A DNA stretch of 64,000 nucleotides from Coriolopsis trogii (taxonomy: Eukaryota > Basidiomycota > Agaricomycetes > Polyporales > Polyporaceae): the NCBI GenBank assembly GCA_020543525.1, contig JAHYIO010000003.1:3570620-3634619 (forward strand), given 5' to 3'. Position 1 is the first letter of the stretch. Every line of letters starts with the position of its first letter. Below, one piece after another: positions 41,500-53,100 of the stretch. The position numbers and the translations under genes are program-made. The notes below the pieces were generated by a model. The model searched no databases, had not been told where the DNA came from, and saw nothing but the letters and a program-made list of their open reading frames with translations.

Positions 41500-42414
41500 G
41501 GCGATGGGAGAGGACAAGTTCAACCTGCGCTTAGGCGCATATACTGGCGTGCCGGGTCACTTCCCTGACGTCGTCCTCGAGCAACCCTTCCGTGGCCCCA
41601 AGACTACAGACGGTAAGGACTCACAACACGTGATATACCGCGTCCATGCTCGTCCCCTACCTCATCTCCCACGAGCCCAGCCTGTCGTCGCGTCTTTCCG
41701 TTTGAAAATGGATCAGGGCGACTGCCAGGAGAGGGAGGCAGACGACCGGAGAACGGAACGGAGCCGTTCGTGCGCAAAAGGGGGCCAGGAGCAAACGTGA
41801 CACACACACACATCTGCATTTGCAAGCGAGAGCCCAAAGAGGGAGCGGCTACGGATACCGAAAGAATAAAGCAAGCGTAGCATTGGCAAGAGCCGGTGCG
41901 CACAAAAGTGTTCGTTCGTTCCCCCGCCTCCCGCTTTCTGCTCCAGACGGTGGCGCGCAGCGGGTAGCCGGAGGCGGGCGAGGGCATACATACGGGGTGA
42001 GAGGCGGTACGTGATGTGCGGAATGCGGAATGCGGATGTGGTGTGCCGCAGTAGGCAGTACGCAGTACGCGGACGGACGCGGACATGGACACAGAAGGGG
42101 GTCAACGAATTCATAAACGGGCGGAGAAAGGGAGTCAAGGACAGGACGGAAGGATGTACACATCGTTACCTGCAACGGGACACATGTTACATCACCCCAT
42201 ACCGAGAGTTGGGTCGAGACAGACAGACAGACAGACGCGGCCGTACACATGAGGACACGGCAGGTCCGGCTGCCGGACGGACGCGCATGTGTAGCGTAAC
42301 AAGAACATGGTACATCATCCAGGAGAAGAGACAGACGGGCAGAGGGGATATCGAGGGCCGAGATGGGCGAAGAGAGTCAGAGGCTCCCTACGAAGGCAAG
42401 CGGACGTGGACAGT
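41500..42414. other. Intergenic region, 0.9 kb
   Basis: Contains an ACAG tetramer run near 42218-42235, CA-rich stretches and no supported gene. A plus-strand frame at 41509-41614 ends at a donor-like GGTAAGG but has no partner exon that I could find. Confidence 0.4.
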
Positions 42415-44511
42415 TCACTCGTTGGCGACCTGGAACGAATCGACAGATCAGCTCTACTCCGAAACACCGAAGCATCCAAGAAGAGGGTAACCATACCTTC
42501 AAGACCCGCTTCGGCTCATACGCATAATCGTCGTCGTCTTGATATCCGCTCTCCTCGTGGCCGTGCCCCTCTGAGCTCGGCGGGGGCGACGCAAAGTTGC
42601 CACTCAGCAGCTTCTCGGGCGGCGGCGACGCTGCCTGCACGTCCACATGCGGCACAGGCGCGTGCGCATGGGGCTCATCCACGTACCCGCCGTAAGGGTC
42701 CACCATCGACGTCGGCCGTGAGCCCGGCGTCTGCTGGTGTTGAGGCGAACCACCGACTGCGCCGTACTGAGCCTCCGGGGGAGACGGCGGCTGCGGCTGG
42801 TAGCCTTGGGGCGGGCCCTGCTGGAACGGGTTGTAGGCGGGATACGGGTTGTATTCCTGTCCGTACCCAGCAGCCTGCGGGTGCTGAGCGTAAGAAGTGT
42901 AATCGGACGGCGAACTGACGCTGGTTGCTGCCTGCGAAGGCCCAAGAGAAGGGTTCCGTCCGAGGTCAGCGCCGCTCTGTCCGTACCCTTGTCCGTACCC
43001 TTGCTGCTGGTGAGCAACAGCGTAGCCTGCGGCGGCGCCACCGCTGAGACCGGCAGCGTCGAGCAGATCCCCCTCGGGGCCGGGGGTACGCTGGCGGTAG
43101 CGCATGTTCTGCTGTTGGTTGTATGCGTTCGCCGGGTCGTCGTACGGGCTCGGCATGTTCGGCTGAGGACCGGCGAACGCGTTGTACGGCTGGGTCTGGC
43201 TGCGCGCCCTGTTCAATCCCATGGCGCCGATGCCCGCTGCGCCGGCGACGGCGCCAGCACCCGCTCCAGCGGCGGCGTAGTCGTACGGGGACGGAGCGAG
43301 TTCGGCCATGTTGTAGCTCTCGGCATGGCCCATGGGCTGCTGGGCAAACGTACCGTGGGTGGTGTCAGAGTAACCGGTGGTCGTGGAACGGAGGTCGCCC
43401 CCGGGGGCCTGTCCGTAGCGGTCATCGGGGCCATAGTAGTCGTCGTCGGTGAATGCGGGCTGTGTGGCGGCGGCTTCGGCGGCTGCTTCTGCGATCTCAC
43501 GGTCGAGCTTCTTGGCACGGCGACGGCGGAGAGCGTTTGTGACGACGACGACGATGAGAACGAGGGCCACGAGGCCGACGACGGTGAAGACGCCTGCGAC
43601 TGCGCCGGTGTTTTCGAAGAAGCTGCGGGTAGGAAGGGAGAGGTGAGATGAAGGTGGCGAAATGAATTTGATGGGAGGACGGAGTGGGGATAGCGAACGA
43701 TCGAGGAGGGATAGATCAACGAGTGCAAAGGCAGAACTCACCCCTTGGACTTTGTATCGCTGTTTTGGTCTGAGCTGGCGGAACCGGGGTCGATGGTGGG
43801 GGTGATGGTGGTGACGACGGTTGAAGTAGCGACCTGACCGTCGGAATTGGTTGTGAGGATGAGCGTCTGCGAGGTGGAGGTGGGAGGGAGAGCGGTAGTG
43901 GAAGAGGGCTGGGTAGAAGTATTGGAAGTGGGGAGGGCGGTGGTGGTGTCTGAGGTGGTCGAGAGAGAGGTGGTTGTGGTGTCGGAGGCGGTAGTGGAAG
44001 AATTAGGGTCTGTAGTGGAGGAGGCAAGGGTGGTGGTGTCTGTGGTGTCTGTGGTAGTTGCGGTATCGGTATCGGTTGGCTGGGTGGTGGTGTCGGCCGT
44101 GGTCTGGGAGGTGGTGGTAGGGTCGGGGGCGGGAGTGGTGGAGGTGGTGGACTCGGTGGTAGGAAGGGTGGGGGAAGTGGTGCTGGTGACAAGAGCAATG
44201 AGGGGAGGAGAGGTAGGACGAGAAGAGGAGGACGTACGTGGACGACCCTGTGGGGAAGATGGGGGCTGTAAGGAACGGTGAGCTGAGCTGGGCGGGGAAG
44301 GAGAGGAAAGGACGGACGGAAACCGGCCATGGCTGGGGAAGAGAGGCTGAAGGAAACGAGTGTGAGTCAAGCCAGAGACTTGGTTCGGACGAAGGGCCTT
44401 TGCCGACGGTGTCGGGGGCGGCGGTGTCGAGGGGCGGGGAGGGAGCAGTCGACGAGGGAGAGCAGATGGTCGTCCGCGAAGAGCGAGAGTCGGGGTGGGC
44501 AGTCCATCCAC
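42415..44511 (-). CDS. Ser/Thr-rich single-pass membrane protein
   Basis: Minus strand. The last exon is 42429-42415, joined after a GTATGG donor (42496) to exon 42497-43629; this in turn joins at a GTGAGT donor (43741) to the Thr/Ser-rich exon reaching 43742. The order is: Thr/Ser/Pro-rich ectodomain with dozens of TT/ST repeats, likely heavily O-glycosylated; one transmembrane helix (FTVVGLVALVLIVVVVTNAL); an RRRRAKK stop-transfer; and a long Gln/Pro/Tyr/Gly-rich cytosolic tail ending RVLKVANE. This is the layout of fungal plasma-membrane or cell-wall sensor-like proteins (Mid2/Wsc-type topology), without a visible WSC domain. The 5' end is uncertain: frames reach 44511, but no clear signal peptide was found, so one or more upstream exons near 44300-44600 are likely. 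Confidence 0.7.
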
Positions 44512-44631
44512 CGAGCTCGATTACATAAGATTTCTCTCCGGGTACTGCACGCCCAGAGGCATCGCGGAATGGACTCAGCACATGCATCGTGATACATAGC
44601 ACTTAGACGTCCAGTATACAGCACATCTATT

Positions 44632-45836
44632 CTAAGTCTTGCGCCTCTTGCCGCCTCTTCCCCCATCCTCCTCGTCCACGTACTCGTCCCCCGCCTCGTC
44701 CACCTCCACCTCCATCTCGTCCCGCCCCGCCTTCAGCCCCTTCATCTTCCGCGTCTGCAGCTTCCCCAGGTCCTGCTTCCCGACATGTATCCTCCCCCGC
44801 AGGTCCCCCATCTCGTCCACCTCCATGTTCTTCCGCTTCCTCCCCAGCCCCTTCTCCACCTCCTGCTTCCGCAGCTTCGCCCGCTTCATCGCCTGCTTCC
44901 ACATCTCCCCGTCTGCTTCAGTGTGTCGCCTCAGCTTCAGGTCCATGAACGGCCCCATCGGCGTCAGCTCCACCCGCGGCACACGCGTCCCCGACGCTAG
45001 CAGCCGGATCGTGTACGCCCGAATGTGCACCTTGGGCAGCGTAGACACGTCCTCGACTGCCGCCCCAGACGAGCTCGACGCCTGTAGCGTCGCCGTCGCC
45101 GCGTTCACGTTCGCAGGCGTCGGTCCGAGCGAGATGCTGATAACGTGTTCGATCCCCGACAAGTGTATGCCGTCGATCACTTCCCCGTTGAAAAAGTCCA
45201 TGAGCATCGACTTGAGCTGCACGAACCGCGGGTGGCTCTCGAACAGCTCCGACGCAAAGTGCAGCAGCGGCTTGTGCCCCGGCGTCGCTTTCGGTGTCTG
45301 CGTGCGTGTTTGCGACTGCCCGGGAAGGCGTAGGGTCTGAGACGCACCTTGAACTCCGCCATGCTCTTCCAGTTCTCGATCCCCACCTCGCACATGTCCA
45401 GCACTCGATAGTCATACATCCGCACGAACGTCAGCCCGTCCGGCCGCTTCTTCGTGCTCTGCCCGACGACAAACATGCTCGCGTCGTTCTTCTGCGACCA
45501 GAACTCGAGCGAGGACGCATCCTCGAACGGCCGCACCGCGTTCTTTTTCGAAAACGAGATCGCGTGCGGACGCTTGAGAGCCATCTACGTAGCGAATGAG
45601 CACTTGGCGAGCGTTCAGGTGTAGAAAATGCGCGCACGAGCTCTTTCATCGCCGCTGTCACTTTCTCCCCCGCATGTGTGCCCTTGACGAAAATGACGGT
45701 GCGAGGGTCCTCGACCTCCTTCGGCTCGCGAGCCTGCAATGCCCGCTTGGATCGAGCGTTCTTTGGTTTTCTGATGCAGTCGTCAGTCCTTAGCACGTTT
45801 ACAGCACTCGTTATGCACTTACACCGTCCGTAGCAT
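44632..45836 (-). CDS. RPF2: Ribosome production factor 2 (Brix domain)
   Basis: Four exons (45836-45823, 45770-45638, 45584-45348, 45297-44632) give 349 residues, close to the yeast protein (344). The start MLRTV followed by KPKNARSKRALQAREPK is the RPF2 signature. The Brix domain follows: RTVIFVKGTHAGEKV, MALKRPHAISFSKKN, LTFVRMYDYRVLDMCEVGI, HIRAYTIRL, and VELTPMGPFMDLKLRR. The tail is basic/acidic, with KGLGRKRKNMEVDE and a terminal KRRKT nuclear signal. RPF2 acts with RRS1 to bring the 5S RNP (5S rRNA, uL18, uL5) into nucleolar pre-60S particles. The gene shares a 175-bp divergent promoter with DBR1. Confidence 0.93.
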
Positions 45837-46011
45837 CGCCTAAGGACTGGGAGAGAGGGGACAAATTTTGAGGAGACGACAAGAAGACAAGTTACGAAGC
45901 GCCCATAGAATGTGTCCTTATGGGCGTCTCAGACCGTGCTGCAGTCCTCTCCCGACACACACTCTCCATTTACTGCTCTGCCTCACGCTCACACGCCTGC
46001 GTTGTGCCAAC
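45837..46011. promoter_or_regulatory. Bidirectional promoter RPF2 / DBR1
   Basis: Only 175 bp separate the two start codons, so both genes must use the same compact region. CT-rich stretches lie at 45940-46005 before the DBR1 start; no TATA box. Confidence 0.6.
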
Positions 46012-47885
46012 ATGAAAGTATGCAACTTCTGCGGTCACTCGAGGTTAACCCGTAGAACTCACATCCCAGTCCCCAGATCGCCATCGAGGGCTGCTGCCAC
46101 GGCGAGCTCGACGCCATCTACGCCCACATCGCCGCCCTCGAGGCCCAGAACGGCTACAAAGTCGACCTCCTCCTCATCTGCGGAGACTTCCAGGCGGTCC
46201 GCAACCCCCGCGACCTCCAGTGCATGGCCGTCCCGGAAAAGTACAAGCGCCTCGGGGGATTCGCCAAGTAGGTGCGCGTCCTCCGCGCTCGAGTGGGCGT
46301 CGGGGAGGCTTACGTCTGGCCCCAGGTACTATACCGGCGAGGCGAAGGCTCCGATCTTGACTCTGGTGATTGGCGGGAACCATGAAGCGTCCAACTACTT
46401 CTGGGAACTGTGAGTGCGCACCTGCACGCGAATGCGACGATGGTTTTCTGACGCTCTCTGCGTAGGTACCATGGCGGATGGCTTGCGCCCAACATATACT
46501 TTCTCGGCCATGCGGGCTGCGTCCAGGTGAACGGCATCCGTATCGCCGGCGCGTCCGGGATATTCAAGCCCCAAGACTTCAGACAAGGCCAGTAGGATTG
46601 CGCGCGCAGGAAACCACGAACTGTGCGCTGACCATGCGATGCTGCTGCTGCGCCCACAGGTCACTACGAACGTCTGCCATACAACCACGGCTCCATGCGG
46701 AGCATCTACCACATCCGCGAGTTCAACATCCGCCGGCTCTCTCTCGTACGTCCCATCCATGCACCGCGCATCCGTACACACACGCTGACACACCCGCACA
46801 CGCAGCTCTCCTCGCCCGCCGTCTTTCTCTCGCACGACTGGCCGCAAGGCATCGAGCACCACGGCGACCTCCGCGGCCTCCTCCGCCGGAAACCGTACTT
46901 CCGGGACGACATCAACAAGGGCGTGCTCGGGTCCCCGCCTATGATGCACCTCCTCCGGACCCTCCGTCCGGCCTGGTGGTTCTCGGCGCATCTGCACTGC
47001 CGGTTCGAGGCGTCGGTCGTCCATGTGCGTGAGCGTGAGGGCGGGGATGGGGAGAGGCAGCAGCCGAGGAGCGCGGAGAAGACGAACCCGGACGAGATTG
47101 ACATCGACGAGGAGGAGGAGGAGGATGGGGAGGAGGAGGTGCGAGGGGGAGGGGGAGGAGAGGGAGAGGGCGGTGCGGGCACGGACAAGGCTGCGGCGAG
47201 TGCGCTCCCGAGGAACCCGGACGAGATCACGCTCGAGGACGAAGAAGAGGAGGTAGAGGCACCGCCCGCGCCCCCACCCCCGCCGACGGAGACCAAGTTC
47301 GTCGCGCTCGACAAGTGTCTGCCCAGACGCCAATTCCTCGAGGTCTGTTCCCGTCTATTCCCCCGTGTCCCCCACGTCTGACCCAGCGTCCACTCACCCG
47401 CGCAGGTCGTCGACGTCGAACCCCCCTCCCGACCCGACGCGGACGCGGACGCGCAACCGGTCCTGACGTTCGACCCCGAATGGCTCGCGATCGTCCGCGC
47501 GTTCAACGCGCACATGTCCCTCGAGCGCACCCAGGCGACCTACCCGGACGAAGCGCCCGCACGCGAGGCCGTGCGGCGCGAGCGGGCGTGGGTCGACGAG
47601 CACGTCCTTGCCGGGCGGGAGCGCGTGCCCGTCGAGGAGGTGCAGCAGTTCGTGGTGACCGCCCCGGGCCCGGGTCCGGACCCGGGTTCGGACGATGCGC
47701 GGCGTAGCGGGATGCAGCGTGAGTCGCGTTTTGTTTTCGATTGGGAGGTGGAGGCTGACTGGGACGTGGGCTGGGTTGGCGCGTTTGAAGCGGTGTATTG
47801 GCCGAATCCGCAGACGGCTGCGTTTTGCGCGATGCTGCAGATCGAGAACAGGGTTGACCAGGTCGGGGCTGGGGCGACCGCGTAG
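46012..47885 (+). CDS. DBR1: RNA lariat debranching enzyme
   Basis: Seven exons (46012-46017, 46077-46267, 46326-46409, 46466-46587, 46660-46745, 46806-47342, 47406-47885) give 501 residues. Exon 1 holds only MK. The calcineurin-like metallophosphatase motifs are in place: [15 protein letters not shown] (the family's Cys replaces the usual Asp), [37 protein letters not shown] and [14 protein letters not shown]1 hydrolyses the 2'-5' bond of excised intron lariats. Compared with yeast, an acidic Asp/Glu/Gly-rich insert of about 75 residues interrupts the region after HLHCRFEA. Intron 4 uses a GC donor (AAG followed by GCCAGT at 46588); the GHYERLPYN motif requires this splice. Confidence 0.93.
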
Positions 47886-49654
47886 GATCGTGGTGAACCC
47901 TCGGGGTTGGGTTCCTCCCGCCGCCAGTTATCGACATCAGGCTCGATTCGCGTCGAGCCTCATCTCCTGAACGCCGACTATCGATATCTCTTCCTCGTCC
48001 TTCTTGGCCGCGATCGGAGCCTCTGAAGTGTTCAGTTCATCCCATGCGGCGTGTACTCGATGCATGTCGCCGCTCGAAGCTCCGTATCTCGACATCTCTC
48101 GACACCCTCGCTGTATCAAGTATCTCTGTTGTCCGGCCTGTTTCTGATATCTACTGAGCGGTGTCATCCGCGTTTCACACCGTCTGCCGTCGAAGCTGTT
48201 TGCGTGGAGGACGCGATCGTGCTCGCATCCGCAGTACAGAAGATGTTAGACCCTCGGCATACGATCTCTGCATCTTTGCCGCGCTCTTCGTTGATGTGGG
48301 ATCCCTGATGTCGACGGCGGCCAGATGGACAGGCGTCCTGTCATGTTTCCTGATCGAGGACCAGGACGCGTACGAGCGCCCGTGTCGACGTCGAGTACGC
48401 CGTGAGTCCTCTCTTGTCTCTGTCTTGTCTTGGCACGTAGCTGTAACATCGGGGTGCAGAGTGCGAAGTGCAGATTGACCTGTTGGTCTTGGCTCCTGAA
48501 TCGTTGCAGCAGCTTAGTCTCTTCGCGCTTGTTGATTCCAGGAACGAGCGAGCGGCTTGTGCCCATGCTGTCTTCTCTTGGGCTGTCAATGGACGACGAT
48601 AGGGAGGGAGAAGACGACGTCGGATTGTGTATGCGCGTGCGAACGATGGACGACAGATACGAGCGATGAGCCCGTCATACGCCAACCTTGCTCGACACTC
48701 TCTGGTGTGCATGTTTGCTCGCTCATCCTGTCGCACACAGCAGGATCACGACTTTGCCCCAGGCCCACGATCGTTGCTCGTCTGGACCGTAAGTTGGCCT
48801 GGGATGCGGGTCTGAGTAAGACCTGCGGCAGCAGCGATGGCTCAGGAAGGCCCTGCGCATCCTGGACCTATGCGATTCCTAGACGATGACGGATAGGCTG
48901 GCAGACGATGGCGAGCCGGTGTACCGCGCTCGATGAGAGTTCAAACGTTCACCCCCCGCGATGTGTCTCGCTACCTTCCATTCCCCCCACGATTCACCGG
49001 GTGGGGACCCATCTCCGCTCAGAGTTCTCATCCAGTGCAGCCTCTCTGACCAAGCTACCGCCGACGTGCGCATGCAGCATCCGCCGTTCCTCTCCAAACT
49101 CCCAACCTTCCCCGCCGATCATTCTGCAGAACTCGCGGTCGGACAAGTCGTGTCTGCCACGCTACGCAGCTTGCCCTTGTCCCGCCTGTTGGCTGGCTCA
49201 CACGTCGTACAATGCAACGTGCAAACGAGGAACAAGGCGGAGCGTGCCACGACGCGCCGCATAAACAGAGCCTGAGGACAGACAGAGCTCGAGGACGCCG
49301 GCGGGTCAGGCACGCCGGACAAGTGCGCTTCCTGCCCGTTTTGGACGTGTTGGCTCACGAGTATGTTTCGGTCTGTCGGGTCAGTCGTTCCTCACCACTT
49401 TGCAGGACAAGACTGCACGTAGGGAGCATTGGTAGCTCGCTGGGATGGCATGCCACGGTCCCCGCACTCGCCGACCCTGGGTACGTTTAAGCAATTTGAT
49501 CGTACATCAGCACAGTTATTATGCTGATCAGCACCGCACGTTCCTGGACGGGCTCTGCGTCCGCTGCGCCGATGCGTAAGGTGTGTTGCGCCACTGACTT
49601 CATGCGATACAGTACCCCAGATATGATAACAAGTAGTTCTGATCCAGCTATCAC
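47886..49654. other. Intergenic region left of the MITE, 1.8 kb
   Basis: No gene with domain, splice or codon support was found. Short open frames on both strands are random-looking. Confidence 0.4.
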
Positions 49655-50163
49655 AGGACCCCTGAAAGTTCCTATAGGACGCCGGCCGGGAGTCCGGACG
49701 GCGCTTAGGATTTTTGGGCCTCCAGGCCAGCCCAAAGTCCGGACATGAAGGCCCAAAATCGGGGTTCTGGCCGGCCAATCGTCCGGACATGGGCCATTCG
49801 AGGGCAAAATGATGGACCGTCATCCGGACATGGCCAGCGTCAACCCTTTCGGCAAAATTTGACGCGCACCCCACCCATAATGACTTACTATTAACAAAGT
49901 AAGTAAGAACCTAGTGGGGGTTGTCCGCGAGCCGTGGTGGGCCGAAAATATCAATTCTTGGACGATTTTAGCCCTTTTTGGCCTTTGGACCGACATCCGG
50001 CCCCGAAGGGGCCGGCCGGAAAATCCGGACATGGACGTCCTTCAAGGCCAAGATGGTCGAAAGTCCGGACACGATCCTGAAAAGTTGTCCGGACATGAAG
50101 CCCAGGATTTGGGGCGCCTATCGGCCGGCCTACTATAGGAACTTTCAGGGGTCCTGCTATCAC
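49647..50163. mobile_element. MITE (501 bp) with 8-bp target site duplication
   Basis: The element 49655-50155 starts AGGACCCCTGAAAG and ends with its inverse; the first 23 bp of the two ends are perfect inverted repeats and similarity continues inward (GGCCGGCC). It is flanked on both sides by GCTATCAC (49647-49654 and 50156-50163), an 8-bp duplication as made by hAT-type transposases. The interior has at least eight TCCGGAC palindromes and no coding frame. Superfamily assignment rests on TSD length only. Confidence 0.85.
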
Positions 50164-53100
50164 ATCGCTAGTACATACATAGCCGCGGACGCAGCGGAGT
50201 GGCTATCTCGCATCCCTGCAGCCTGCTACCCGACGCATTTCTGATTAATCAGAGCGTAAATAACGGACCCTACACGTCAGAGGGCACTTGAGGATTCGGA
50301 TTCCGTCAAGCCATCCTTTGCATCTAATATCCACCGCCGGCGTCCTGCGGTTGTGGCCAGGCGGGTCGGCGGGCCCGCTAGCGGCGCGACAGAGCCGGGC
50401 CCGACCGTCGATCGTACGCTCCGCCTTCCCGTGTTTTTCGCTGCTCCTAGCCACTTTTCAACCCCACAATCGGACAGGTCGCGCTGCTATGGCAATCAAT
50501 GCGCTCATGGCGTCGCTCCTCGCCGCTCACACCATGGACAGAGGCACGGGTACCGGTGTGAGGGTCGAGCAGTGCCTACATTAGCCCACCTTCGAGCCTC
50601 ACGGTTCGACGGTCGACACGCCACGGATCCAAAACGCTGAGGGTCGAGCAGAGTTCGGTGCCTCGTGTCCACTGACACCGAGTTCTTAGAACAAGAAAGA
50701 GAGGTACGTCACCGAGTCCTCGTGTTCCCCGGGGCGTTCGACGACCAACGCGAGGTTCCGCCCGGGCCAATACGCTCGTGCCCGTGCCAGGTGGGAGCGT
50801 CGAGACGGATCGGACGTGTTGGCGGTACGGCGGCCTATCGCCTCAGGCTCGCGTCACGGCGGACTTCTTCCACAGACGTCTAGGACCGCTTCGTTGTTCG
50901 AGCCTCGACTCTTCTCGCACACGATGCGGGACTCCGGGAAGCTCCAAACCCCGCCGGAGAGAGAGACAGAGAGAGAGGAGCTGAGCTTTCCTTTCCCTCG
51001 GGCTGTGAGCACTGCGTTCTGGGGTGGCCGAACGTGGTGCTTACTGGTTCCTCAGGCTCGCCGGCGGTCGTAGAACGCGTTCTGACGACCGGGGCGACCG
51101 GCGACCGGCCGAGCGGAAGAAGACTGGACGGGCTCTCACAGGGCCGTGCAAGGAGGGGTTAGCGGAGAGTTCCGTACCTCTCTGCGCTGCTCAGCGGCGC
51201 AACCTCTGGTCGGCCAATCGACCGCTCGACCGGGTCCAGGACCACGGTGTGCGGCTGACGCTCAGTGCGCTCGTCTGTTGGAGAGAGCCCGTTGGTTGGT
51301 GGAACGCACGACGTGACGGACTGTGCGGGGGATGTCCGCAGGAGAACGAGGAAGGGGGGGGGGGGCGAGACAGCTTGACACAGAGGGCTTGCTCGGCCGC
51401 ACTCCAGTGGGCACGCGGGGAACGACTCACCCCACTGGCCCGTCGGCGCATCGCCTGAGTATCCGCTGGGATATTCCTGGAGCCTCCCCACCCGATTCGT
51501 CTCTCCGTTGGCCCACGTCGGGGATGGGGGAACTCGTTGGGGAACGGAGTGCCGAAGGGGACCCGGATCGATCATGGGTGAGTACTAGGAACTGCCAGGG
51601 CGAAGGCTGGTCTGGGTGCACGTGGAACGCGTTCTCGGGTCTCTCGAGCAGAGAGCGAAGGCGGGGATGGGGGTCGTGCGCCGCTGGACGAGTCGATCGG
51701 GCACGTTTCTCTGCGCCTTGTGCCTTTTTGGGGGCGTCATTGGCATGGCGGGGCGGCGCGTCGGGGCGGAGTGCTGCGTCGCGACGTCGGGGATGCTCCC
51801 CTCGCGCGAGGCTGGGGTGCTGGGAGGAGGTCGCACATGTTGGCTACGACGGGGGTTATGGACGATGTGTTCGAGACACACCCACCGAGTGTCCTGGCCG
51901 CTACCTAGCGAGCACCCATCCTGAGATCACTCGTGCCCGACCCAGCACCTCCATGAATTCAGACCCGTCGAGAGTCGGCTTGAGGCCGGTCAGGAAAGAG
52001 AGGCAGGCGGGTAGGGTCCGAAAGCCCTCAGGCGATGCGGACGGAGACGAGCGCGTTCACGACACAAATGGGCGCAGGGGCAGCATGCATGAGTGGGCAG
52101 GGAGGAGCACGAGCGACATCTCCTGCCACGTCCTACGACCCTCTTACTTATCCCCCCTTCGCCATCGAGGCACGCCAGCCAGCTCCCCCTGGGCCTTGCA
52201 CCCTCGAGCCGCCTGCACATGCCCCTGGCTGAACGAGCCCCTGCAGGGCACTGGCACTGGCACTGGCACTGACAGGGCGACTCGGAGGCGAACCGCGCGG
52301 CAGCTGCGAGCTCTCGCCCCTCACCGGCATATAAGCATATTCCCAGCGGGGCTCGTGTGCGCCCTGGGGCCTGAGGCCTGACCCAGAGCGGTCGCGGAGG
52401 CTCAAACAGCGTGCAGACTCAGTGTCGCTCCCTGACCGTGCTCAGCTTTGGGCGGCGGGGTGTCTGCCGCCCTCGCTCTCTCATCCTTCTCTTAGGCTGG
52501 CATGCGCAGAGAGCTCGAGGTTAGCGTTGGGCGGGAGCGCTTGGGCCCGAAGCGTCCTGAGGCGGGTACTGGTCGAACGCTCCGTCGGAGTGGATCCTGC
52601 CTGCGAAGGACGCACGGCGGCTCGCGGACTGGTTGGGAGGTCGACGGCGGCTCGGGGGACGTGCGCTGCTGGCATGAATGCATACTCAGCAGTCTGCGGG
52701 GACGAGAAATAAGGCGCAAGGCACGGAAAACGCTGATCGCTCTCGACGTCCTCCGCCGGGGATCGAGGACGTGAGAGTGGGAGGGATGATCGTTCCTGAA
52801 CGCTGGAGAGAGGACCCGGCCGAGCGTGGCCGAATAGAATAAACAGATTGAGATTCGAGCTGGACGGGATACGTATACTATCGGACGTGCGACCGTTTGG
52901 GATCGTTGATGTACGTACGTACGTACGATGGCTGACGGGTTACTGCCGGTGAGCGGTCACGTCGGCGCATCTCGCGGGTTTCGCAAAGAGTTCTCGTTCG
53001 TTCGCGTTCTGTGCTGGAAGGGGGAAGCTGCTGGGCCGGGAACTCGGCGGAAGGCTTCGTGTGCGCGTTATCCCCCATGCCCCCCAATTGTGCCATGCAG

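Noticed and set aside
42210..42240. ACAG microsatellite
   Set aside because: Simple short repeat without further structure.
51323..52381. 352-codon plus-strand open frame in the gene-free region
   Set aside because: Arg/Gly/Ser/Cys-rich composition typical of GC-rich non-coding DNA, passes through a G homopolymer, no domain.
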